DNA from: Microtetraspora fusca
GTDB lineage: Bacteria > Actinomycetota > Actinomycetes > Streptosporangiales > Streptosporangiaceae
Direction: 5' to 3'
Assembly (NCBI RefSeq): GCF_001570365.1
Contig: NZ_BBYK01000038.1
Span: 170,787 to 234,786 of the forward strand
Length of the DNA stretch: 64,000 nt
How positions within the stretch are numbered: position 1 is the first letter of the stretch; each line of letters opens with the position of its first letter. This document shows, piece after piece, positions 49,855 to 57,223 of this stretch. Both the position numbers and the translations under genes were made by a program. The notes beneath the pieces are model-generated. The model searched no databases, was not told where the DNA came from, and saw only the letters and a list, made by a program, of their open reading frames with translations.

Positions 49855-51981
49855 TCAGTGTGATTCGACGACGGTCTCGTGAAGACTCATGGTTGTTTCT
49901 TCCGGTGACAGACCGGTGTATTTTCCGGCGAAGGCCAGGATGTCCGCAGCCAGGGCGCGTTCTTTGCTCGCGGGAGAGGCGGCATGGGCGGTGTCGGGTT
50001 CTCGGCGCATGAGGATCGGCCGGTCACCGCTGGTGGCATGTTGGAGGGCCGCGCACATTTTGGTGACGTGGGCTTCCCCCGTCTGTAGATCGGTCACCGC
50101 GCCGGTGAGAAGGAATGCGGGATAGGGAACTCCCGGCGTGACGTTGTGGTAGGGGGAGTATTCGAGGAGCCATCGAAGTTCTTCGGGTCGGGAGGCGCTA
50201 CCGAATTCATCCGTCCATGTGCATCCCAGGCCGAATTTTTCGTAGCGCACCATGTCGCACAGCGGGCCCTCGGCGATGACCGCGGCATACAGGTCGGGTC
50301 GCCGCATGGCCGCGGCGGTGACCAGGAGTCCGCCGGCGGACTGGCCATAGATCGCCAGTTGGTCGCGAGTGGTCCGATCGGTATCGATGAGCCAGGTCGC
50401 GGCGTCGTTGAAGTCGCTGATCGCGCGGTGTTTGTACGGTCCGCGGCCGGCATCGTGCCACTGTTGGCCTTCCTCTCCGCCTCCGCGTACACAGGCGACC
50501 GCGTAGAGGCCGCCGGCGCCGACCCATGCGGCCGCCAGAGGGAAGAACCATGGGCGCATCGGCATGCCGAAGCTGCCGTAGCCGTACAGGAGGGTGGGTC
50601 GGGGACCCTCATGTTCTTCAGCCGAGGTGAACAGGAACAGCGTGATCTCGGTGCCGTCGGCGGCGGGATAGCGGACGCTGCGGCTGCGGATTTCCGCGGT
50701 GTGTCCGGCTGTCGTGGCGCCGGTTTCCTGTTCCGTCGTCCCGCTGATCGCGTCGTAGCGATAGATCGTCGGAGGGGTGGCCACGTCGCAGTAGCTGAAC
50801 CACGCGTGACGTCCGTGCGGGACGTTTGTCCGCAGGGACGACACGACGCCCGCGCCGGGAAGGGGCAGACCGGTGAGCAGCCGGCCCGTGTCCAGGTCGT
50901 GCAGTGTCAGGGTGGAGGTGCCGTGGCGGGCGCGTGCCACCAGCAGGAGGGGCCGCGGAAGTGCCGGGTCGTCCAGGACCAGGCACTCGTCCAAGGGCGC
51001 CTGCGGATCTTCGGCGACCAGCGTGCGCCAAGCGGCCGGGTCGGTGTCGTGCAGGCGCGCCGTACAGATGCGGCCACACGGGGCCCGGTAGTCGGTGACC
51101 AGCAGCAGATTGCCGTCCGGGAGGAAGCGTGGGAGAACCCGGGCGCCTGTGGCGCGCCCATCCACGATCTTGACGAAACCCGGGGCTTCCGGATCGACGA
51201 GCTCGGCCACGTACACGTCGTTCGGTGAGGCGGGCCCGGCCATCGCGGTGATCGCCAGATAACGGCCGTCGCCGCTGACCGTGAGCCCGTAATAGTGGTC
51301 CGGGGCGTCCTCGCCGCCGAACACCACCGCGTCGGCCTGCCAGGGCGTACCGATCCGGTGCAACCTCACCCGCCGCTGCAGACGCATGTCGCCGGGGGCC
51401 AGCTCCTCGTCGGGAACCCGGCTGACGTAGTAGAACGCGTCCCCTCCCGGCAGCCAGGCGAGTGAGGTGTTACGGGCGCGCGGCAACGGCCCGTCCACCG
51501 CTTCCCCGGTACGCACGTCCAGCACCGTGATGTCGCTGCCTGGCTGCTCGGCGACCTCCATCTGGACGGCCACGCGTTCGCCCTCGCGCGACGGCCACCA
51601 GGTGTACAGCCCGGTGTGGCCGGACGGATCGATCACTGCTGGATCGACCACCACACGTCTGTTCCCCTCGGCGTCGACGACGAGCAGGCGCCGTTGCTCG
51701 TCCCCACGGAGCTGCTCGGCGAGGAACATGACCGGACCACGCGCCATCGGCGGCTCGGACACGCCGAAGGATGACACCTGATCCAGCAAGGACGCCCACG
51801 ATCGCGTCTCCGGCCGTCCTTCGCGATACGCGCCGAAAAGACGATCCTGGGCGGCGGCCCAATCCCGCACGCGCGCGTCATCACCGTCTTCCAGCCACCG
51901 GTACGGGTCGGAAACCGGGAATCCGAACAGATCCTCCACCACATCGCTACGCCGAGCGGCAGGGTAAGAAAACCGCGCCAT
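49855..51981 (-). CDS. Prolyl oligopeptidase (S9A), candidate processing enzyme/macrocyclase of the adjacent peptide
   Basis: 708 residues, the full length of prolyl oligopeptidase, with no signal peptide, so cytoplasmic. The N-terminal cap shows DVVEDLFGFPVSDPYRWLED; a seven-bladed propeller occupies about residues 75-425; the hydrolase domain follows (TLLYGYGSFGMPMRPWF). The catalytic triad is Ser548 in IYGQSAGG, Asp631 in AVTDLQTGEAH and His666 in REPDTAHAAS, with spacing like porcine POP and fungal POPB. The enzyme cuts after proline in short peptides; relatives POPB and PCY1 also macrocyclise RiPP cores, and FlaP removes a lanthipeptide leader. It lies 84 bases after a 31-codon peptide gene with two prolines, separated by a hairpin. 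ATG has only GGGGGGCG upstream. Confidence 0.9.
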   Translation of the reverse strand: MARFSYPAARRSDVVEDLFGFPVSDPYRWLEDGDDARVRDWAAAQDRLFGAYREGRPETRSWASLLDQVSSFGVSEPPMARGPVMFLAEQLRGDEQRRLLVVDAEGNRRVVVDPAVIDPSGHTGLYTWWPSREGERVAVQMEVAEQPGSDITVLDVRTGEAVDGPLPRARNTSLAWLPGGDAFYYVSRVPDEELAPGDMRLQRRVRLHRIGTPWQADAVVFGGEDAPDHYYGLTVSGDGRYLAITAMAGPASPNDVYVAELVDPEAPGFVKIVDGRATGARVLPRFLPDGNLLLVTDYRAPCGRICTARLHDTDPAAWRTLVAEDPQAPLDECLVLDDPALPRPLLLVARARHGTSTLTLHDLDTGRLLTGLPLPGAGVVSSLRTNVPHGRHAWFSYCDVATPPTIYRYDAISGTTEQETGATTAGHTAEIRSRSVRYPAADGTEITLFLFTSAEEHEGPRPTLLYGYGSFGMPMRPWFFPLAAAWVGAGGLYAVACVRGGGEEGQQWHDAGRGPYKHRAISDFNDAATWLIDTDRTTRDQLAIYGQSAGGLLVTAAAMRRPDLYAAVIAEGPLCDMVRYEKFGLGCTWTDEFGSASRPEELRWLLEYSPYHNVTPGVPYPAFLLTGAVTDLQTGEAHVTKMCAALQHATSGDRPILMRREPDTAHAASPASKERALAADILAFAGKYTGLSPEETTMSLHETVVESH

Positions 51982-52016
51982 AAACGCCCCCCGATGCGTC
52001 GCCCCGCTATAAAGGT

Positions 52017-52052
52017 CGAGGTACTGCGGCCTGTACGCACCGCAGTACCTCG
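52017..52052 (-). terminator. Perfect 13-bp hairpin between peptide gene and prolyl oligopeptidase gene
   Basis: CGAGGTACTGCGG at 52017-52029 pairs perfectly with CCGCAGTACCTCG at 52040-52052 around a 10-base loop. It starts 13 bases after the peptide stop codon and ends 35 bases before the prolyl oligopeptidase ATG. With no U-run it is best read as a partial terminator or RNA-stabilising element that would let more peptide than enzyme be made, a common layout in RiPP operons. Confidence 0.65.
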
Positions 52053-52065
52053 ATTCGCTCAGCGG

Positions 52066-52161
52066 CTATGACTGGCCGCGGAGAATGTCTGCCTGCCAGG
52101 CGCGTGCATCGCCAACGCGGCTAGTCGGAGTGCTCCCGGAATAGGGCAGGTATCCGTTCAT
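52066..52161 (-). CDS. 31-residue putative RiPP precursor, MSDIN/cycloamanide-like
   Basis: A short gene with GGGAGG five bases before its ATG. The peptide can be read in three parts: leader MNGYLP, core YSGSTP, and follower TSRVGDARAWQADILRGQS. Fungal MSDIN precursors (amatoxins, cycloamanides) have the same logic: a ten-residue leader ending LP, a core of 6-10 residues ending in P, and a follower with VGD and LLTRG. Their processing enzyme POPB is a prolyl oligopeptidase; one is encoded directly downstream here. The only two prolines are those bounding the core (residues 6 and 12). Too small to score as a family without a search. It could instead be a regulatory leader peptide. No modification enzyme is adjacent. 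Confidence 0.7.
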   Translation of the reverse strand: MNGYLPYSGSTPTSRVGDARAWQADILRGQS

Positions 52162-52796
52162 GCAAGCCTCCCGGATTCGACGATTCGCCCGGAATGGGCG
52201 ATTACGACAACTATATCTCCACACCTGGATCAAGAAAGGCAGGCGCCACCCCCGACAGCCGGCGCCGGTCCTCCCGGCTTTTCCGCGCGTGCGGACCGAA
52301 AAGCCGACCTACATATCCGCTATCTTCCTGGCAAGATTTCCCGCAAAAGAAAAACGCATACGGGAATGCCGCGTGAAGATCGATCTCACGCAAAAGTTAC
52401 TCGGAGCCTTTCGAGATAGATCCCAGGACTGACGGAGTCCTCATATCGCGAGACCAAGAGCAATCAAGGGTCACCGCGAGCCCCCTTGCCGACGTCGGAG
52501 ACATGGGCAAGGGGCTCGCGCCAGGATCGACGGGACCGAGCCCCCTCTCCCGCCCCCCTCCTCGGGACATGCCGGCGGCGAGGGGACGCTTCGTTCACAT
52601 CGAAGAGATCACACGCGGTCGCCCGGCCCCTTCGGGGCAGACACCATCCGGCGGTGTGTGATCAGGCCGCCAACGAAAATGGCTCGCTCATGGACATGAG
52701 CAGCGGTTACGGTTGCGGCCGTCTCGGATCACTCCTCGCTGCTTTCGGTACTTCCATGGAACAGCGACGGAAAAGAACAGAAGCGTGGAGGCGCCC
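52162..52796. other. Gene-free 635-base stretch with hairpins, promoter region of the peptide gene
   Basis: The first 250 bases are clearly lower in G+C than the window. I see no credible gene on either strand: frames at 52160-52432 (+) and 52211-52393 (-) lack ribosome binding sites and coding-like third positions. TATAGT at 52210-52215 (minus) could be a -10 for the peptide gene. Hairpins: CGGCTTTT/AAAAGCCG (52275-52306), AGGACT/AGTCCT near 52430, and a 15-bp stem with one bulge (52475-52520). Confidence 0.5.
52475..52520. terminator. Strong hairpin in the gene-free region
   Basis: CGCGAGCCCCCTTGCC pairs with GGCAAGGGGCTCGCG over 15 bp with a single bulged C and a 15-base loop. It could isolate the peptide promoter from other transcripts; there is no U-run. 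Confidence 0.4.
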
Positions 52797-53228
52797 ATGG
52801 CAATGCCGAAGAAGGGCTCACGTCCCATCAGCGTCGAGGGCACCGCCTTCCGCTGGCGCATCCGGCACAAGGCCGGCCGCCGCCAAGGTGACATCTGGAG
52901 TCCCCTCACCGTCACCGTTGAGCGAGCGGAGGAGCCGGGGCGTGTTCTCGTCGTGTCGCTTCCCTGCGCCCGGGCGGACAACCCGCTCGGAGAACGGACG
53001 ATCGCGGTCCGCCCCGCCCTCGTCGCCGGATGCATCCGGCGAGCCATCGAACAGGGATGGAACCCCGGGCAACCGGGCGCGGCATTCGCCCTCACCGTCA
53101 CCGAGGACGACCTGGCCGTGCTCCTGGGCGAACCGCCTCAGTACCTGATCCCCTTCCTCTGGGGCATGATCCCTGAAGGCGGAAGCATCAAAGACCTCCC
53201 CCGTTGCACCGAAATCCGGAGCCGCTGA
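52797..53228 (+). CDS. Hypothetical protein, 143 residues
   Basis: ATG 52797 has GTGGAGGCGCCC upstream. The product is soluble, with VEGTAFRWRIRHKAGRRQGD near the start and ALTVTEDDLAVLLGEPPQYL later, and no signal peptide or membrane span. The start block recalls short actinobacterial proteins with an ITVDGRTYRWRV-like opening, which are of unknown function. Codon use is coding-like. It is convergent with a nitroreductase-like gene. Not recognised further. Confidence 0.6.
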   Translation: MAMPKKGSRPISVEGTAFRWRIRHKAGRRQGDIWSPLTVTVERAEEPGRVLVVSLPCARADNPLGERTIAVRPALVAGCIRRAIEQGWNPGQPGAAFALTVTEDDLAVLLGEPPQYLIPFLWGMIPEGGSIKDLPRCTEIRSR

Positions 53229-53280
53229 AAAGAACGCCAGCCAGGCATCGTCCGGTCTGTAGGGAAGGGCAGATACCTCG

Positions 53281-53823
53281 TCAACGCTTCCCGCCCTGCT
53301 CAGATGGTGAATGCGGATCGGCGGCATGTGCTTGCCTGCGGACCCGGAAGACCGGATACCGGTGCGCGATCGTCTCGAACTCCGACAGCGGCGCCCGCCG
53401 GTCTACGGGCATGTGGGGCCGCGCGCCAGGAGCGACGGCGAGATAGCGACGGAGCACGGGAGCTCGTTGCTCCACCGGGATCTCTTCCAGCGAGACCACC
53501 TCGCGGCCACGCCGGCGCAGGACGGCGCGGCCACCTGCGGCTCGGACGTTGCGCACCCAGTTCGCGTCCGGCCCGAGCATCGACACCAGGAAGCGCTCCC
53601 CGTCATGGTCCGCGACAGCGACCGGCAGCGATACCGGCCGTCCTGTGCTTCTCCCGACCACCTCCAAGGTGACCGCGTTTCGCGGGAAGAAGAGTCCCGA
53701 TGCGTACAGCAATGCGTCAAGGCGGTTCACCGCCCGCATGAACGCCCCCGGCCGACTGCCTTCGTACAGCTTTCGCTTGAGCGCACCGAAGTATTCGGCC
53801 AACGACGGGGTGATCCGGGTCAT
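53281..53823 (-). CDS. Deazaflavin (F420)-dependent nitroreductase family protein
   Basis: 180 residues from ATG 53823, which has CCGGAGGGTCGCG upstream; open codons further up are not used. The split-barrel DDN/FDR (DUF385) pattern is visible: VNRLDALLYASGLFFPRNAV, LEVVGRSTGRPVSLPVAVAD, ERFLVSMLGPDANWVRNVRA and a C-terminal VEQRAPVLRRYL. These proteins bind F420 and reduce quinones, nitro compounds or unsaturated lactones; the F420 biosynthesis genes of the same window make this credible. It probably is cytoplasmic or membrane-peripheral. The C-terminal 30 residues are family-atypical. Confidence 0.8.
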   Translation of the reverse strand: MTRITPSLAEYFGALKRKLYEGSRPGAFMRAVNRLDALLYASGLFFPRNAVTLEVVGRSTGRPVSLPVAVADHDGERFLVSMLGPDANWVRNVRAAGGRAVLRRRGREVVSLEEIPVEQRAPVLRRYLAVAPGARPHMPVDRRAPLSEFETIAHRYPVFRVRRQAHAADPHSPSEQGGKR

Positions 53824-54036
53824 CGCGACCCTCCGGAAGCGGTCGCAGTGAGCGGTTCCCTTGCAATGACACCCTGACTCAGCCGACGATCCGCCCCATC
53901 CGGCCGTCGCCCGTCTTGCGCTTTGACGGTGACGGGATGTCGGTTCAGCGGTTGCGACAGCCGATATCTCGGGAAGGTCATGGCTCCGGGTTTCTCCGGG
54001 CACCGCTTGCACGTAAGCCTGAAGTCACGCATTCGG

Positions 54037-54495
54037 TCATGCCTGCGATGCCGGCCGCGATCTCCTCCACAGCAGCGCGACCGCCAGGAGTCCTGCCAGG
54101 CACGGCAGCATCCCGACCCAACCGAGCAATGACGGCAGGCCCGTGTCTCCAGAGGTGTCCCTCACGAGCAGGTCGAACAGGGCGATGCCCAAGCCGAGCA
54201 CGAACATCAGGGTCGCGACGCCGCGGGCCCACCGCTTGCCCGTGCTGGCCGCCCAGATGGTGGAGAACCAGCAAATGATGCCGAGTGCTCCGACGACTGA
54301 CAGGCAGACAAGCCACGTCATGACGGCGGTGTCGATGCGCTCCTGCGCGAAGGTGGGATAGCCGGCCCGGATGTGGCCGGCCAGCACGTTGCCGGTGGAA
54401 AGGTCGATCCACGGGACGACCACCGCGACGACGGTGAGCCCGAGGCCCGCGTACATCGCGCCGATGGCTGATCGCCCATGACGGGTCTTGGTCAT
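54037..54495 (-). CDS. Four-span membrane protein under TetR control
   Basis: 152 residues; AAGGAGACAG precedes the ATG at 54495. Hydrophobic segments: IGAMYAGLGLTVVAVVVPWI, VMTWLVCLSVVGALGIICWF, ARGVATLMFVLGLGIALFDL and PSLLGWVGMLPCLAGLLAVA. It faces a TetR-family gene across a 137-base gap that carries a perfect inverted repeat, so it is the likely regulated target. I do not recognise the family; a role in tolerance to a small molecule would fit the TetR context but is conjecture. Confidence 0.7.
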   Translation of the reverse strand: MTKTRHGRSAIGAMYAGLGLTVVAVVVPWIDLSTGNVLAGHIRAGYPTFAQERIDTAVMTWLVCLSVVGALGIICWFSTIWAASTGKRWARGVATLMFVLGLGIALFDLLVRDTSGDTGLPSLLGWVGMLPCLAGLLAVALLWRRSRPASQA

Positions 54496-54556
54496 CGAAC
54501 TGTCTCCTTCAAAGTGAAGCGCACATGCCGCGCTCAGGTGGTCACAGCGCCGCTAC

Positions 54557-54606
54557 CTACACCGTAGGTATTACCTACGGTGTAGAATATAGGCCTACGG
54601 TGTAGG
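54557..54606. promoter_or_regulatory. TetR-type operator: perfect 13-bp inverted repeat plus a third half-site
   Basis: CTACACCGTAGGT (54557-54569) and ACCTACGGTGTAG (54573-54585) form a perfect dyad with a 3-base centre; CCTACGGTGTAGG repeats at 54594-54606. TAGAAT at 54583-54588 looks like a -10 for the TetR gene and overlaps the dyad. The site lies between the divergent membrane-protein and TetR genes and would regulate both. Confidence 0.8.
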
Positions 54607-54632
54607 TTGAGCAAGGCGCGAGAGGGCGACGA

Positions 54633-55355
54633 GTGGCGAAACGCACGCAGGGCAAACCGGCCGGGCTGAGCCGCCAGCGGATTGCCGCCGCAGCGGTGGA
54701 TCTCGTCGATCGCCAGGGCCTGGAATCATTCGGGGTGCGGCGCCTGGCATCCGAACTCGGCGTCGATCCGATGTCGATCTACAACCACATCAAGGGCAAG
54801 GCCGCCCTGCTGGACGCCGTCTCCGAAGCCGTCCTGACCGAGGTCTCGGCCACGGCCGCGCAGTGGCCGGACGGCTGGATGGACATCGCGCGCACGATGG
54901 CCCGCGGATACCGGGACATGGCGATACGCCATCCCCGAATCTTCCCGTTGCTGGCGACCCGAGCGCAGACCTCAGTGGTGGCCTTCGAGGCGCTCGAGCG
55001 GCTCACTGCGGCGATGCGTCGCGCCGGGATCGCGGACCAGACGATCGCGGACGCCCCCCTGGTTCTCTTCGGATTCCTCAACGGGTATCTGCTCGCCACC
55101 GTGAGCGCGGATCCCGGCGGGACCGATGAGCCCGCGACGGGCGCGACCCAACCGGCGATCGATCCGGCCCTGTATCCGGCCCTGGCCGCCCTGGCACCCC
55201 TGCAAGCGGGGTTCGGCGGTGAGGCCGAGTTCGAGCGGATGCTGGAAACGGTCCTGGCCGGCATCGCGGAAGGCGCGGCCGGAGCGCAAGCGGCGCGTTC
55301 AGGGCGAAGGCCCGCCACGGCCGCAGGGCCGACGAGCGACCATAGCGGCGGCTGA
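54633..55355 (+). CDS. TetR family transcriptional regulator
   Basis: 240 residues from the GTG at 54633. The helix-turn-helix is at about residues 13-60: GLSRQRIAAAAVDLVDRQGL, RRLASELGVDPMSIYNHIKG. The rest resembles the TetR_C (tetracycline-repressor-like) ligand domain (YRDMAIRHPRIFPLLATRA; VLFGFLNGYLLATV). It should repress itself and the divergent membrane-protein gene through the perfect dyad upstream. The last 20 residues are low complexity, and the 3' end overlaps the convergent gene at 55299-55736 by 57 bases. Ligand unknown. Confidence 0.88.
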   Translation: MAKRTQGKPAGLSRQRIAAAAVDLVDRQGLESFGVRRLASELGVDPMSIYNHIKGKAALLDAVSEAVLTEVSATAAQWPDGWMDIARTMARGYRDMAIRHPRIFPLLATRAQTSVVAFEALERLTAAMRRAGIADQTIADAPLVLFGFLNGYLLATVSADPGGTDEPATGATQPAIDPALYPALAALAPLQAGFGGEAEFERMLETVLAGIAEGAAGAQAARSGRRPATAAGPTSDHSGG

Positions 55356-55736
55356 GGGCGTGGACGATGCCTGAGAGAGCGATCCCCTGTCTGAGCATGT
55401 GAATCTGGTGATCGTGACCGATACAGGGACCGCGTTGTCGTCGATCGTCACATGAACGTCGGGGTGATCTTCGAGATGCCAGCTGTTGGCGCTGCACTCT
55501 GCGCCCGTGAGGTCCACATGATGATGGAGCGGGTCAGAGCTCTCGAATGAGAGACCCAGCAGGAACAAGACGCCGTGCTCGTTACGCTCGATACCTCCGG
55601 TTATCAGGAGCCGTTGTACGTCAGCGGCGTCGATTCCAGCCGGCCCGAGATCGTCTTGGGAAGGGAATCCAAGGGCATCGGCTGCGGCGTCGTTCATCCG
55701 TATGATGATCACTGCTGCAAAGTACGTCGGACTCAA
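55299..55736 (-). CDS. Hypothetical protein, TTG start, coupled to the next gene
   Basis: A frame of 145 codons whose TTG start (55736) overlaps the stop of 55733-56002 (TTGA). The middle (GVLFLLGLSFESSDPLHHHV, SWHLEDHPDVHVTIDDNAVP) looks protein-like, but the last 30 residues overlap the TetR gene and are Ser/Arg/Gly-rich. An internal ATG at 55697 gives a 132-residue form without a ribosome binding site. I do not recognise it. It may be a decayed or rapidly evolving gene; GC3 is lower than in neighbours. Confidence 0.35.
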   Translation of the reverse strand: MSPTYFAAVIIIRMNDAAADALGFPSQDDLGPAGIDAADVQRLLITGGIERNEHGVLFLLGLSFESSDPLHHHVDLTGAECSANSWHLEDHPDVHVTIDDNAVPVSVTITRFTCSDRGSLSQASSTPSAAAMVARRPCGRGGPSP

Positions 55737-56002
55737 GCGTTGTGGTCGAGAACCAACGGCAGGGAGTCCTCGTCGATCTCGCCCGGATCGAGATGCGCGT
55801 GGTAGTACGTGGGGACATCCGGCTCAGCCAAGGCCAGGAGGTGCACAGCAAGGGCACGGAGCCCGGCTTTGTCAGCTCGAATCAGGACCTCATCGCCCTC
55901 GACCGACACGCAGACGGAGTAGTCGGCTGGCCAAGGACGGGCAAGCCCGCCATCAGGCCGGTAGGCAGGGATCTCAACCGTGATGGTCTTGGTGGGAAGC
56001 AT
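55733..56002 (-). CDS. Hypothetical protein, 89 residues
   Basis: From ATG 56002 the product is small, acidic and soluble: TITVEIPAYRPDGGL, YSVCVSVEGDEVLIRADKAG, LRALAVHLLALAEPDVPTYY, then HAHLDPGEIDEDSLPLVL. The layout recalls short single-domain proteins that act as immunity or antidote partners in polymorphic toxin loci, but I cannot place it in a family and no toxin gene adjoins it. Start is uncertain; the frame is open to 56131. Its stop overlaps the TTG of the following gene. Confidence 0.45.
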   Translation of the reverse strand: MLPTKTITVEIPAYRPDGGLARPWPADYSVCVSVEGDEVLIRADKAGLRALAVHLLALAEPDVPTYYHAHLDPGEIDEDSLPLVLDHNA

Positions 56003-56235
56003 GTTCACGAGGTGATTTTGGTACCCAGGGCTTACCTTCCTGGAGATGGCCACCTCTGCCAGCCCTGACCCGAAAATACGAGAGCGGACGCAAGGACTAC
56101 CCCGCCCGCCTTTATCGAGGGCTATCACCACTTGGGATCACCAGTCTGCACAGGATCGTTATGAGACATCCCTTATCTCATCAACACCACCCTCTTACTC
56201 TCTTTCCTGCTATATCCCCCCAAGCAAGGACGTTG

Positions 56236-57063
56236 ATGAAGCTCTTCTTCACAGGCCTCGTGGCAACGGCCGCGGCCGTGTGCGCGGTGGCCGAACCCGC
56301 TCAGGCGGCATCCGTCGCATCCGTGCAGGCCGCTCCAGTGGACCCGGTGAAAGCCCTGAAGGCCCATCTGGTCCCGGGTAAAGGCGTAAAGATCATCGAA
56401 TCAAGCGGCATCACCCTCGATTTCACCGCCAATGACCAAGCTATGCAGGTACAGGTGAGCACCCGCACGGTCGGCACCCTGGCTTTCGGCAAGGGCAATG
56501 TAGCGGCTGCCGACCTCCGTGTCCGCATGTCCTCACGCCAGAAAGGGCCCAACCTTCCCTACCGGGTCATCGCTGAGGGCAGAAACGCCTACGTGACCAA
56601 CGCCGGCATCGCCAAGGCGCTGCCTTCCGGTCGTTCCTGGATCCAGTCGAAGGCCAGTGGGCACGAAAACGCCGTCCTCCACAAGGGCGTCACTCCAGCG
56701 GAACTGCAGTTCATGCTGAACAACGCATCAGAAGTGGCGACCGGCGAATATCAGGGCACCACCACACTCGCTGACTTCCGGCACGACAAGTCCGCTGGGG
56801 AAGGCAACGTCGAGTTCCACCTGTACTTCGATGAACACAACCTGCTCACCCGCACGGTCGTCGACACGACGGCCTACCCGGACGGCGACAGCACGGCCTA
56901 TGACCAGATGGTCTTCCACACCGATACCAAGTATTCGGGCTGGGACGCCAAGGTGAAGATCGCCGCACCGGCGGCCAGCCAGGTCATCAGCGAGAAGAAA
57001 CTCAACGCGAAGACCCGCAAGGCCGTCATAAAGGCTGGCTATCCGGAGAGCGGCCCCTTCTAA
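56236..57063 (+). CDS. Secreted protein of unknown function
   Basis: 275 residues; AAGGA precedes the ATG. A typical signal peptide (MKLFFTGLVATAAAVCAVAE, then PAQAAS as the probable cleavage site) leads to a mature domain with VDFTANDQ-like strands, RNAYVTNAGIAKALPSGRSW and TYPDGDSTAYDQM-like segments. There is no lipobox cysteine, so it is released or wall-associated. The pattern of a beta-rich domain reminiscent of LppX/LprG-type lipid-binding proteins is possible but not established. Codon usage has more A/T third positions than the neighbours. It stands alone with its own AT-rich upstream region. Confidence 0.65.
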   Translation: MKLFFTGLVATAAAVCAVAEPAQAASVASVQAAPVDPVKALKAHLVPGKGVKIIESSGITLDFTANDQAMQVQVSTRTVGTLAFGKGNVAAADLRVRMSSRQKGPNLPYRVIAEGRNAYVTNAGIAKALPSGRSWIQSKASGHENAVLHKGVTPAELQFMLNNASEVATGEYQGTTTLADFRHDKSAGEGNVEFHLYFDEHNLLTRTVVDTTAYPDGDSTAYDQMVFHTDTKYSGWDAKVKIAAPAASQVISEKKLNAKTRKAVIKAGYPESGPF

Positions 57064-57176
57064 CCTGCACCAAGAAGGAACCGATGATCAGTCGGCGTCG
57101 CCCGACAACAGCCGGACGCCGAAACATGATCTACAAGCTAACAGTGATCGTTTAGGGCTCCCTCCCAGAGACAGCG

Positions 57177-57209
57177 AACCCCGCCTCCCGAGTACGGGAG
57201 ACGGGGTTT
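57177..57209. terminator. Terminator hairpin downstream of the acyl-CoA dehydrogenase gene
   Basis: AACCCCGCCTCCCG and CGGGAGACGGGGTTT pair over 14 positions with one mismatch and a 4-base AGTA loop. It lies 15 bases past the stop of the minus-strand acyl-CoA dehydrogenase gene and about 115 bases after the secreted-protein gene, so it can terminate both. Confidence 0.7.
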
Positions 57210-57223
57210 CCACACGTCAACGG

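Noticed and set aside
52211-52393. 60-codon minus-strand frame upstream of the peptide gene
   Set aside because: No ribosome binding site and A/T-rich third positions; the hydrophobic stretch seems accidental, though a degenerate gene cannot be excluded.
52160-52432. 90-codon plus-strand frame over the peptide promoter
   Set aside because: No ribosome binding site, basic random-like product, non-coding third-position pattern; it overlaps the start of the minus-strand peptide gene.
52818-53327. 169-codon minus-strand frame
   Set aside because: Antisense to 52797-53228, which has GGAGG and better coding character.
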